Positions 31,385 through 39,134 of a DNA stretch of 39,778 nt are shown piece after piece. The notes below the pieces were generated by a model. The model ran no database searches and had not been told where the DNA came from. It was given only the letters and a program-made list of their open reading frames with translations. The stretch is taken from assembly GCF_022230955.1 (NCBI RefSeq), contig NZ_JAKKFI010000095.1:1-39778 (forward strand). The letters run 5' to 3'. The DNA comes from Micromonospora cabrerizensis. Lineage in GTDB: Bacteria; Actinomycetota; Actinomycetes; Mycobacteriales; Micromonosporaceae. How positions within the stretch are numbered: position 1 is the first letter of the stretch; each line of letters starts with the position of its first letter. Position numbers and translations under genes: made by a program.

Positions 31385-31426
31385 ACACCGGGGGTATATA
31401 CGCGAGGTATACCCCCGGTGTAGTCT
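31385..31426 (+). promoter_or_regulatory. PadR operator and probable leaderless promoter
   Basis: Perfect 14-bp arms, ACACCGGGGGTATA (31385-31398) and TATACCCCCGGTGT (31408-31421), with a nine-base spacer. Immediately after, TAGTCT (31421-31426) is well placed as a -10 element, six bases before the PadR ATG, with no ribosome site. The dyad would cover the promoter, so autorepression is expected. Confidence 0.75.
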
Positions 31427-31432
31427 CCTCCC

Positions 31433-31957
31433 ATGAGCGTGCCACTGACCCTTCTCGGCCTCCTCGAACGAGAGCCCAGCCACGGATACGACCTGAAGCG
31501 CGACTACGACGCCTTCTTCGGCCGGGGCAAACCGCTGCCGTTCGGCCAGGTCTACTCCACCCTCAGCCGCCTGGGCCGCGACGGCAAGGTGGTGATCAGC
31601 GACGTCGCGCCCGGCTCCGGCCCCGACCGCAAGCGCTACATCATCACCGACCTGGGCGCGACCGAGGTCGAGCAGTGGCTGACCCAACCGGTCGACCCGG
31701 AACCGCACCTGCAGACGGTGCTCTTCGCCAAGGTCGTGCTCGCGCTCATGCTCGACCGTCCCGCCGACGAGTACCTCGACACCCAGCGCAGCGCGCACCT
31801 GCACCGGATGCGCGAGCTCACCGAGATCAAGCGCGACGGCAGTCTGGTCGACGCGCTGCTCGCCGACCACGGCCTGTACCACCTGGAGGCGGACCTCCGG
31901 TGGATCGAGATGACCGGCGCCCGGCTGGACGCCCTGCGGAAGGCGGTGCGGCCATGA
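31433..31957 (+). CDS. PadR-family transcriptional regulator
   Basis: A 174-residue regulator. The winged helix spans LLGLLEREPSHGYDLKRDYD, then GQVYSTLSRLGRDGKV and RKRYIITDLGATEV, as in PadR proteins, with a C-terminal helical domain that dimerises. PadR proteins commonly repress an ABC exporter and lose DNA binding when the exported drug or peptide binds. The downstream ABC ATPase and FtsX genes overlap by four bases each (ATGA), and the 14-bp operator lies at the promoter, which fits that scheme. It probably is leaderless. Confidence 0.9.
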   Translation: MSVPLTLLGLLEREPSHGYDLKRDYDAFFGRGKPLPFGQVYSTLSRLGRDGKVVISDVAPGSGPDRKRYIITDLGATEVEQWLTQPVDPEPHLQTVLFAKVVLALMLDRPADEYLDTQRSAHLHRMRELTEIKRDGSLVDALLADHGLYHLEADLRWIEMTGARLDALRKAVRP

Positions 31958-32634
31958 GCGTCGTGATCGAAGCACGGGACGTGGAGTTCTCCTTCGGCCA
32001 GACGCCCGCGCTGCGCGGCGCCAGCGTCTCCGTCGACGCCGGCGAGATTCTCGCCATCATGGGCCCCAGCGGCTCCGGCAAGTCCACCCTGCTGCACTGC
32101 CTGGCCGGCATCCTCGTGCCCGACTCCGGCGAGATCATCTTCGACGGAGCGCGGGTCCACGCCATGACCGAGACCCAGCGCAGCAGCCTGCGCAGGGACC
32201 GCTTCGGCTTCGTGTTCCAGTTCGGCCAGCTCGTCCCCGAGCTCACCGCCGTCGAGAACGTCGCGCTGCCACTGCTGCTCAGCGGCGTACACCGCAAGCA
32301 GGCACTGCCGAAGGCGAGTGCCTGGTTCGCGCGCCTCGGCCTGGACGGCCTGGAGCAGCGGCGCTCGGGTGAGCTGTCCGGCGGGCAGGCACAGCGGGTC
32401 GCCCTGGCTCGCGGCCTGGTCGCCGAGCCGCAGGTGCTCTTCGCCGACGAGCCGACCGGCGCGCTCGACTCGCTCACCGGCGAGGAGGTGATGGACCTGC
32501 TGGTCGGCGCTGCCCGCGAGCAGGGCACCACGGTCATCCTGGTCACCCACGAGGCCCGGATCGCCGCGTACGCCGACCGCGAGGTCATGGTCCGCGACGG
32601 GCGCGTGAACGCGCCGGACCGGATCGCCTCATGA
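31954..32634 (+). CDS. ABC transporter ATP-binding protein (MacB/LolD type)
   Basis: A 226-residue ATPase. Walker A is GPSGSGKST (37-45), Q-loop Gln89 (FVFQFGQ), signature LSGGQAQRVALAR (from 141), Walker B VLFADEPTG (161-169), and H-loop His199 (LVTHEA). The sequence is most like the MacB/LolD/BceA group that pairs with FtsX-type permeases. It powers the permease encoded by the next gene, whose ATG overlaps its stop codon. Confidence 0.93.
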   Translation: MSVVIEARDVEFSFGQTPALRGASVSVDAGEILAIMGPSGSGKSTLLHCLAGILVPDSGEIIFDGARVHAMTETQRSSLRRDRFGFVFQFGQLVPELTAVENVALPLLLSGVHRKQALPKASAWFARLGLDGLEQRRSGELSGGQAQRVALARGLVAEPQVLFADEPTGALDSLTGEEVMDLLVGAAREQGTTVILVTHEARIAAYADREVMVRDGRVNAPDRIAS

Positions 32635-34787
32635 TCCGCTTCGGGCTCCGCCTCGCCGTGGCCGGCGGCCGTGAGGCGCTCACCCGCCTGCTCGTCATCG
32701 CCGCCGCCGTGGCGATCGGCAGCGGACTGCTGCTGACCACCCTCGCCGGGATCAACGCGGTCAACGCCCAGCTCACCCGGTACGCGTCCATCTATCCCAA
32801 CGCCTCGACGGGCGGCGACGCCGATCCCCTGTGGTGGTCGACGCGCGAGGACTACTTCCACGGCCAGCAGATCATTCGGATCGACGTCGCCGCGACCGGC
32901 CCGGACGCGCCCACCCCGACCGGCATCCGGAGCACGCCGGGGCCCGGGGAGTACTACACCTCGCCCGCGTTGCGGAAGCTGCTGGCCGCCCACCCGGCCG
33001 ACCAACTCGCTGACCGCTACCCCGGGCGCGACATCGGCACCGTCGGGCCGGCCGGCCTGACCTCACCGGACACCCTGCTGGTCATCCGGGGTGGCACCCC
33101 CGACGAGGTGGCCGGATTGCCTCTCGCCATGCAGCGCACCACCGTCGGTGACACTCCCGCGCTGCCCGAGACGACGATGAACCTCATCCTGGGCGTGATC
33201 GCCGGCGGGCTGTTGTTCCCGTTGCTGATCTTCGTCGGCACCGCCACCCGGCTCAACGCGGCCCGCCGGGAGCAACGCTTCGCCGCGATGCGCCTGGTCG
33301 GCGCCACCCCGAAGCAGATCTCGGTGGTCGCGGCGGTCGAGGCGGCCACCGCGGCCGTCGCCGGCACCGCCCTCGGCTTCATCCTGTTCTACGCGTCGCG
33401 CGGCGCGATGGCGGACATCCCGTTCACCGGCATGCCGTTCTTCCCCAGTGACATGTCGCTGGGCGTGCTGGACATCCTGCTCGTCGCGCTCGGCGCCCCG
33501 GCCGGCGCGGCGGCGGCGGCCCAGTTCTCGCTGCGCCGCGTACGAATCTCACCGCTGGGCGTCACCCGGCGGGTCACTCCCCGCGCCCCGCGGGCGTACC
33601 GGCTGATCCCGATGATGCTCGGTGTCGCCGTGCTGTTCCTCGCCATCGGGTTCCGGCCCCCGACCTCCGACGGCCAGGCCGCGGTGTTCCTTCCCGGCCT
33701 GCTGCTCATCATGGCCGGCCTGATCCTGGCCGGCCCGTGGTTGACGATGGTCGGTGCCCGGGTGATGGCCCGGTATGCCAGCCGCCCCGCCACGCTCATC
33801 GCCGCGCGACGCCTCGCCGACAACCCGAAGGCCGGCTTCCGGGCGATCAGCGGCATCATGCTCGCGCTCTTCGTGACGACCGTGGCCGTCGGCGTGATCA
33901 CCACGATCGTCGCCAACCGCGGCCCGGCGCCGGTCGGCTCGACCGAGGCGGGACAGGTGTCTCTCTACCTCCCCGAGGACGCACCGGCGGCGCCTGACTC
34001 GCTCTTCACCGACCTACGCTCGATCACCGGGGTGCGGTCCGCGTTTGCGGTGCGCGAGAACCCGGACTGGATGAGCGCCAGCGAGCCCGGCCTGATCGCG
34101 TGCGCCGAGATCCCGAGCGCGTACGGCCGGTGCGCCGAGGGCGCCGCCGTCGCCGAGGTAGCGACGGGTCTCATCCCCTTCCGGGAGTCGGCGTCGTCCA
34201 CCAGGGTCTGGCCCGCCGCATCGGTTCCACTCGGCGAACTCCGACAGCTGCCGGTGATGTCGATCGTCGTCGACACGGACGGTTCCGCCGCCACCATCGA
34301 GCGCTCGCGCACCGCGCTCGAGACCGCCCTGCCCGCCTTCCGGGTGGCGCCGAACGTGCCCGGTGACTTCGAGTCGGAGTTCGCCAACACGCTGCGCGGC
34401 TGGGAACAACTGGCCAACGTCATCATCATCGCCAGCCTCACGCTCGGCGGGTGCAGCCTCGCGGTCAGCGTGATCGGCGGTCTCACCGAGCGCAGACGCC
34501 CGTTCAGCCTGCTGCGCCTCAGCGGCGCACCGGTGCGTGTCCTGCGCCGGGTGGTCGCGCTGGAGAGCGCCGTGCCGATGCTCGCCGTCGCCGCGGTCGC
34601 CATCGGGATGGGCCTGCTCGCCGCCCACCTGTTCCTGCGGGCACAGATGGGCTACACGCTGATCGCGCCGGAGCCACGCTTCTCCGTGATCGTCGTCGTC
34701 GGGTTGGCCGCCTGCCTCGGTGTCATCGCCTCCACCCTGCCGCTGCTGGAACGGATCACCGGCCCGGAGACCGCCCGCAGCGAGTGA
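32631..34787 (+). CDS. FtsX-like ABC transporter permease
   Basis: A 718-residue membrane protein. An N-terminal membrane segment (about residues 18-42) precedes an extracellular domain of about 130 residues. Then come the FtsX-type segments: NLILGVIAGGLLFPLLIFVG and the conserved cytoplasmic stretch RREQRFAAMRLVGATPKQI. Further segments follow, a second outer domain at about 430-580, and a last bundle with a second RRRPFSLLRLSGAPVRVLRR. The two FtsX halves are a duplication seen in many actinobacterial exporters. It probably exports or extracts a peptide or lipid-like drug. Its stop is three bases from that of the convergent cbiX-cobA gene. Confidence 0.88.
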   Translation: MIRFGLRLAVAGGREALTRLLVIAAAVAIGSGLLLTTLAGINAVNAQLTRYASIYPNASTGGDADPLWWSTREDYFHGQQIIRIDVAATGPDAPTPTGIRSTPGPGEYYTSPALRKLLAAHPADQLADRYPGRDIGTVGPAGLTSPDTLLVIRGGTPDEVAGLPLAMQRTTVGDTPALPETTMNLILGVIAGGLLFPLLIFVGTATRLNAARREQRFAAMRLVGATPKQISVVAAVEAATAAVAGTALGFILFYASRGAMADIPFTGMPFFPSDMSLGVLDILLVALGAPAGAAAAAQFSLRRVRISPLGVTRRVTPRAPRAYRLIPMMLGVAVLFLAIGFRPPTSDGQAAVFLPGLLLIMAGLILAGPWLTMVGARVMARYASRPATLIAARRLADNPKAGFRAISGIMLALFVTTVAVGVITTIVANRGPAPVGSTEAGQVSLYLPEDAPAAPDSLFTDLRSITGVRSAFAVRENPDWMSASEPGLIACAEIPSAYGRCAEGAAVAEVATGLIPFRESASSTRVWPAASVPLGELRQLPVMSIVVDTDGSAATIERSRTALETALPAFRVAPNVPGDFESEFANTLRGWEQLANVIIIASLTLGGCSLAVSVIGGLTERRRPFSLLRLSGAPVRVLRRVVALESAVPMLAVAAVAIGMGLLAAHLFLRAQMGYTLIAPEPRFSVIVVVGLAACLGVIASTLPLLERITGPETARSE

Positions 34788-34790
34788 CCG

Positions 34791-36551
34791 TCAGGTCGTC
34801 GGCCCGGTGGTGGTGAGGGCGACCACCGGGCCGAGGACGAAGACGGCGGGTGGACCGACTCCCTCCCGGGCGGCGACCGCGCCGATCTCGTCCAGCCGGG
34901 CGGGCAGCGACCGCTGGTCGGGCTGCCCGGCGTCCTGCACGGCGAGCACCGGGGTCTCCGGGGCCCGGCCGTGCTCGATCAACACCGACGCGATCTTGGC
35001 GATGGTGTCGACGGCCATCAGCAACACGACGGTGCCCCGGGCCCGCGCCAGCGCCGCCCAGTCGACCAGCGAGTCGGGGTGCCCGGGCGGCAGGTGTCCG
35101 GACACGACGGTGACGTCGTGCGCCACGCCGCGGTGCGTCACCGGCACGCCGGCCAGTGCCGGTGCGGCGATGGCGCTGCTCACCCCGGGGACCACTGTCA
35201 CCGGCACGCCGGCCGCCGTACAGGCCTGCACCTCCTCGTGGCCACGTCCGAAGACGTACGGGTCGCCGCCCTTGAGCCGGACCACCCGCCGGCCGGCGCG
35301 GGCGTGCGACACGAGGGCCGCGTTGATCGCCTCCTGGGCCATCGACGGGCCACGGGGCACCTTGGCGGCGTCCACCACCAGCACGTCGGGGCGCAGCCCG
35401 GCGAGCAGACCCTGCGGGGCCAGCCGGTCGACCACCACCACGTCCGCGGCGTCGAGCAGGGCCTTTCCGCGTACCGTGATCAGGTCGTCGGGTCCGGGCC
35501 CGCCGCCGACCACCGCGACCGACCCGTGGTCGTGGTGGTGGTCGTGCCCGTGGTGATGGTGGTGGCCGACCGGGTCGTCGGGGTGGTCGTGCGGGCGTTG
35601 CGGGCGGCCCACCTTGTCGGCGAAGCCGGGCATCAACACCCGGTACGCGCAGGTGTCGCAGTTCATCCGGATGTCCCCGCCCAGCGCCTCGGCGTAGCGC
35701 TCCCGCACCAGGTCGGCGAGGGCGTCGCAGTCGCCGATCACCTCGGCCACCCGCACGTCGAGGTCGGGGTGGGCGGCGGCGAACTCCGCCGACTGGGCGA
35801 CGATCCGGTCCGGCAGCACCCCGGCGAACAGGAAGTACGGCGCGACGACGATCCGCCGCGCGCCGAGGCGACGCAGTCGCTCCAGCACCGCCGGCACCGA
35901 CGGCTGCGCGAGGGAGACGAAGCCGGGCTCGACGCCCGCGTAGCCACGTCCCTCCCAGAGCAGCCGGGCGACCTTCGCGACCTCGGCGTTGGCGTCCGGG
36001 TCGGTGGAACCCCGCCCGATCAACGCGACCCACGTGCCGGCCCGGTCGGCATCGGCCAGCGCAGCGCCGGCCCGGTCGGCATCGGCCAGCGCAGCGTCGA
36101 CCAGCGCAGCGCCGGCCCGGTCGGCATCGGCCAGCGCAGCGTCGACCAGCGCTGCGTCGGCCCGGTCGGCACCGGTCGGCGCCGCGTCGGCGAGCGCCGC
36201 GTCGATGCGCTGTTCGAGGGCGTCGTGCAGCAACGGGTGCGGGCCGAGCGGGCGGCCGTAGCGGTAGCTCAGCCCGGGGTGACGCTCCTGTTCGCGGGCC
36301 ATCGCGGCGGGGATGTCGCCCTTGCCGTGGCCGGCGGCGGTGAGCACCAGCGGCAGCGCCACCAGCGCCCGGTGCCCGCGTGCGACGAGCGCGCCGACCG
36401 CGTCGGTCAGCGGCGGGCGGGACAGCTCGATGAAGCCGCCCTCCACGTCGCCGACGTCACCGCGACGGTGGACCCGCTCGACGAGCGCGGCGAACTGGTC
36501 GACCCCGGCCGCGCTGCGCGTACCGTGCCCGACGATGACCAACCCGGTCAT
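34791..36551 (-). CDS. CbiX cobaltochelatase fused to CobA uroporphyrinogen-III methyltransferase
   Basis: A 586-residue bifunctional enzyme. Residues 1-310 are a long-form CbiX: VGHGTR (His9) and AAGHGKGDIP (His75) in the first half, and a repeated second half with GRGSTDPDAN and APYFLFAGVLPDRI. Between the halves lies a repetitive Ala/Asp insert (about 118-172). At 296-301 MNCDTC is the MXCXXC motif, and 321-342 is a His-rich stretch; both are known in Bacillus megaterium CbiX-L, where the cysteines hold a [4Fe-4S] centre. Residues 344-586 are CobA/SUMT: VVGGGPGPDDLITVRG, GGDPYVFGRGHEE. Together they would methylate uroporphyrinogen III and insert cobalt into the sirohydrochlorin product. 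GAGGAGA precedes ATG 36551, which overlaps the cobH stop by four bases. It is last in the operon. Confidence 0.9.
   Translation of the reverse strand: MTGLVIVGHGTRSAAGVDQFAALVERVHRRGDVGDVEGGFIELSRPPLTDAVGALVARGHRALVALPLVLTAAGHGKGDIPAAMAREQERHPGLSYRYGRPLGPHPLLHDALEQRIDAALADAAPTGADRADAALVDAALADADRAGAALVDAALADADRAGAALADADRAGTWVALIGRGSTDPDANAEVAKVARLLWEGRGYAGVEPGFVSLAQPSVPAVLERLRRLGARRIVVAPYFLFAGVLPDRIVAQSAEFAAAHPDLDVRVAEVIGDCDALADLVRERYAEALGGDIRMNCDTCAYRVLMPGFADKVGRPQRPHDHPDDPVGHHHHHGHDHHHDHGSVAVVGGGPGPDDLITVRGKALLDAADVVVVDRLAPQGLLAGLRPDVLVVDAAKVPRGPSMAQEAINAALVSHARAGRRVVRLKGGDPYVFGRGHEEVQACTAAGVPVTVVPGVSSAIAAPALAGVPVTHRGVAHDVTVVSGHLPPGHPDSLVDWAALARARGTVVLLMAVDTIAKIASVLIEHGRAPETPVLAVQDAGQPDQRSLPARLDEIGAVAAREGVGPPAVFVLGPVVALTTTGPTT
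36036..36200. repeat. In-frame tandem repeat within the CbiX domain
   Basis: A 28-base block, GCCGGCCCGGTCGGCATCGG plus eight bases, recurs at 36036, 36066, 36111 and (diverged) 36156, with 30- and 45-bp periods. It encodes copies of AALVDAALADADRAG. All periods are multiples of three, so the frame is kept. It is not part of the usual CbiX fold. Confidence 0.85.
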
Positions 36552-37144
36552 GATTTCTCCTCGACGTAGAGCAGGGCGTTGAGAGCGGCGGCGGCGACCG
36601 CCGAGCCGCCCTTCTCGCCCACGTTGGACACCCCGGGCAGGCCGCTGGCCCGCAGTGCCGCCTTCGACTCGGCGGCGCCCACGAAGCCGACCGGCAGGCC
36701 GACGACCAGCGCCGGCGCGGCGTCCAGGGTGAGTAGTTCGACCAGCGCGGTCGGCGCGCAGCCGACCACCCAGACCGCGCCCGGGCCGACCCGGGTCAGG
36801 GCAATCCGCACAGCCGCCGCCGAGCGGGTGATCCCGGCCGAGCGGCCCAGCTCGGCGGCGGCCGGCTCGGCGACCGGGCAGACCAGCTCCAGGCCGGCCC
36901 GGGTGATGCCGGCGGCGACCATCGCCACGTCGGTGACCACGGGCGCCCCGGCCCGCAGCGCCGCCAGCCCCGACTCCAGGGCCGCCTCGTCGCAGACCAG
37001 CTCGTCGACGTACGCGAGGTCGGCGCTGGCGTGCACCACACGTTCGGTCACCGCTCGGCAGAGCGGCGGCAGGTGCGACAGGTCGACCCGCTCGCGCAGG
37101 ATGCGGTACGACTCGACCTCGATCGGATGCACCACCCGGCTCAT
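36548..37144 (-). CDS. cobH: Precorrin-8X methylmutase
   Basis: A 198-residue enzyme that moves the C-11 methyl to C-12 to give hydrogenobyrinic or cobyrinic acid. The catalytic His is in ERVVHASADLAY (His38). Other family motifs are VVTDVAMVAAGITR and LPVGFVGAAESKAAL. The length fits CbiC/CobH. The ATG at 37144 has AAGGAG upstream and overlaps the ferredoxin stop codon by four bases; its own stop overlaps the cbiX-cobA start. The C-terminal end, NALLYVEEKS, is usual for the family. Confidence 0.93.
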   Translation of the reverse strand: MSRVVHPIEVESYRILRERVDLSHLPPLCRAVTERVVHASADLAYVDELVCDEAALESGLAALRAGAPVVTDVAMVAAGITRAGLELVCPVAEPAAAELGRSAGITRSAAAVRIALTRVGPGAVWVVGCAPTALVELLTLDAAPALVVGLPVGFVGAAESKAALRASGLPGVSNVGEKGGSAVAAAALNALLYVEEKS

Positions 37145-37419
37145 CGGGCTCCTTCGCAGGGGTCGGGCTCGACGACGCGAATCGCGTCAGGGCCAGCAAC
37201 GACGCCGATCGCGTCAGGGTCAGCGACGACGCGAATCGCGTCAGGGCCAGCGACGACGCGGATCGCGTCGACCGGGCAAATCTCCAGGCACTCCAGGCAG
37301 CCGGTGCAGCGGTCGGCGCGGACCGTCAGGCCACCGGGGACCGGCCGGATCGCGTGCGTGGGGCAGGTGAGCAGGCAGGCGCCGCAGCCCTGGCAGGCGT
37401 CGATCGTCACGAGCGCCAT
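37141..37419 (-). CDS. 2x[4Fe-4S] ferredoxin with repetitive C-terminus
   Basis: A 92-residue ferredoxin. Two complete cluster motifs bind one [4Fe-4S] each: CQGCGACLLTCP (Cys9, 12, 15, 19) and CTGCLECLEICP (Cys38, 41, 44, 48). The second motif is followed by PVDAIRVV, the ordinary end of such a domain, which here is repeated four times (residues 51-84, 9-residue period) before the end. The place in the cobalamin operon suggests electron transfer to a cobalt-corrinoid or to the Fe-S centre of CbiX. The ATG at 37419 has GGGGGT upstream and overlaps the end of cbiG-cobJ by 13 bases. Confidence 0.85.
   Translation of the reverse strand: MALVTIDACQGCGACLLTCPTHAIRPVPGGLTVRADRCTGCLECLEICPVDAIRVVAGPDAIRVVADPDAIGVVAGPDAIRVVEPDPCEGAR
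37171..37278. repeat. 27-bp tandem repeat, each with a short palindrome, in the ferredoxin gene
   Basis: Four copies with starts near 37174, 37201, 37228 and 37255 (27-bp period). Two hold the perfect palindrome GACGCGAATCGCGTC, and the other two have one changed base in it or a changed centre. They code for DAIRVVAGP-like nonapeptides at the ferredoxin C-terminus. Confidence 0.85.
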
Positions 37420-39134
37420 CGGTACCCCCGGGGTGTGACCATCCGGCCGGCGACCAGCCTCGTGTCGCTGTTGCCGACCACCACGACGCTGTACATGTCG
37501 ACCACGCTCGGGTCGAGGGTGGTCAGCGTCGCCAGGTGCAGCCGCTCGCCGGGGCGGCTGGCGTTGCGGACCACCCCGACCGGGGTGTCCGGTGGCCGGT
37601 GCGCGGCGAGGATGCCGAGCGCCTTGCCGAGCTGCCAGTCGCGGGCCCGGCTGCGCGGGTTGTAGAACACCGCTACGAAGTCACCCTCGGCGGCCGCGGT
37701 CACCCGACGCTCGATGACCTCCCACGGAGTGTGCAGGTCGGACAGGCTCAGGTAGGCGTGGTCGTGGCCGAGCGGGGCGCCGAGCAGCGCGCCGGCGGCC
37801 AGCGCGGCGGTCACCCCGGGCACACCCACCACGTCGATCCGCTCGTCGGCGTACTCCAGGGCGGGGCTGGCCATCGCGTACACCCCGGCGTCGCCGGACC
37901 CGACGAGCGCGACCGCGCGGCCGGCGACGGCCTCGGCGACGGCGGCGCGGGCCCGCTCCTCCTCCGCGCCCAGCCCGCTGGACAGCACCCGGGTGCCCGG
38001 GCGGAGCACGTCGCGGACCTGGTCGAGGTACTGGTCCAGGCCGACCACCACGGCCGCACGTCGCAGCTCGGCCACCGCCCGAGGGGTGCGCAGGTCGGCC
38101 GCGCCCGGCCCGAGCCCGACCACGGCGAGCCGGCCGCGCGGCGCGTGCCGGGCCACCGCCACGGTGGCCATCGCCGTCGCGGTCTTTCCCACCAGCAGCG
38201 TGGCGTCGTCCGGCCGGCCCGCCGGGCCGAGCAGCGCCGCCGCCTCCGACACGCTCGGCGTGCCGACCGCGGCGCGGACCACCTCGCTGGGATGCGGCAC
38301 GTCGACGGTGGCCAGCCGCGTCGCCGGCCAGGTCACCAGGGGTACGCCGAGCGCGTCGGCGGTGCTCAGGATGCCCGCCTCGTCAGCCTTGACGTCGGCG
38401 CTGGCCAGGCAGCGCAGGCTCGCCGGGTCGAGGCCGGCCTCGGCCAGCACCCGGTGCAGCAGCTCCCCCACCTCGGCGGCCGGTACGCCCCGGCTCGCGC
38501 CCACCCCGGCGACCAGCGACGGTGGCCGCAGCACGGCGGTCCGCTCGTCGAGCGGCACCACCCGGTCGGTGACCAGCAGTCGGTAACCGGCCTCCGCGGC
38601 GTCCTCGTCGGTGGCCCGGACATTCGGGGGCAGGGCGGGCAGCGGCCAGTCGGCGTCGGCGACCAGCCGGACCGGCTCACCGTCCAGGATGGCCCGGGAC
38701 ACCGCGGCGACCGCGCCCTGCACGGGCCAGCCGAGGGTGTCCAGCCCCGGCAGGTCGACCGCGTCGGTGGCCGTGGTGATCACCGGTCGGGCGTCCAGCA
38801 CCGCGGCGACCTGCTCGGCGAGGTCGTTGGCGCCGCCGGCGTGCCCGCCGAGCAGCGCCACGGCGTGCCGGGCGGCCTCGTCGACGACCACCACGGCCGG
38901 GTCGCTGCGCTTGTCGGTGAGCAGCGGCCCCAGGATCCGCACCACCGCGCCGGTGGCCAGGAACGCGACCACGGCGTCGCACTCGGCCCAGGCGCTGCGC
39001 AGCGCGTCGGCCACGCTCTCCCCCTCGACCAGCCGGGCGTGCGGCCAGACGGTGGTCAGGGTCCCGGCGTGCCGTCGGCCGGCGGCGGTGGCCGCCACCA
39101 GCCCGATCCGGGGGGTCACGGTCAGGTCAGGCAC
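37407..39134 (-). CDS. CbiG (cobalt-precorrin-5A hydrolase) - CobJ (precorrin-3B C17-methyltransferase) fusion
   Basis: A 575-residue fusion. Residues 1-330 are CbiG: GPLLTDKRSDPAVVVVDE and GGHAGGAND (96-104), then the C-terminal half with VAGVGASRGVPAAEVGEL and CLASADVKADEAG. CbiG removes C-20 as acetaldehyde in the anaerobic pathway. Residues 335-575 are CobJ/CbiH: VVGLGPGAADLRT (338-350), VGSGDAGVYAMASPALE and FYNPRSRARDWQLGKA. It methylates C-17 and contracts the ring. GTG at 39134, with GGGGAG upstream, is chosen; the frame is open much further but overlaps cobL. Its stop overlaps the ferredoxin start by 13 bases. Similar CbiG-CobJ fusions are known in actinomycetes. Confidence 0.88.
   Translation of the reverse strand: MPDLTVTPRIGLVAATAAGRRHAGTLTTVWPHARLVEGESVADALRSAWAECDAVVAFLATGAVVRILGPLLTDKRSDPAVVVVDEAARHAVALLGGHAGGANDLAEQVAAVLDARPVITTATDAVDLPGLDTLGWPVQGAVAAVSRAILDGEPVRLVADADWPLPALPPNVRATDEDAAEAGYRLLVTDRVVPLDERTAVLRPPSLVAGVGASRGVPAAEVGELLHRVLAEAGLDPASLRCLASADVKADEAGILSTADALGVPLVTWPATRLATVDVPHPSEVVRAAVGTPSVSEAAALLGPAGRPDDATLLVGKTATAMATVAVARHAPRGRLAVVGLGPGAADLRTPRAVAELRRAAVVVGLDQYLDQVRDVLRPGTRVLSSGLGAEEERARAAVAEAVAGRAVALVGSGDAGVYAMASPALEYADERIDVVGVPGVTAALAAGALLGAPLGHDHAYLSLSDLHTPWEVIERRVTAAAEGDFVAVFYNPRSRARDWQLGKALGILAAHRPPDTPVGVVRNASRPGERLHLATLTTLDPSVVDMYSVVVVGNSDTRLVAGRMVTPRGYRWRS

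Noticed and set aside
37171..37278. CRISPR-like or iteron-like array
   Set aside because: Repeats are contiguous without unique spacers and lie in frame inside the ferredoxin gene; no cas or replication gene is near.
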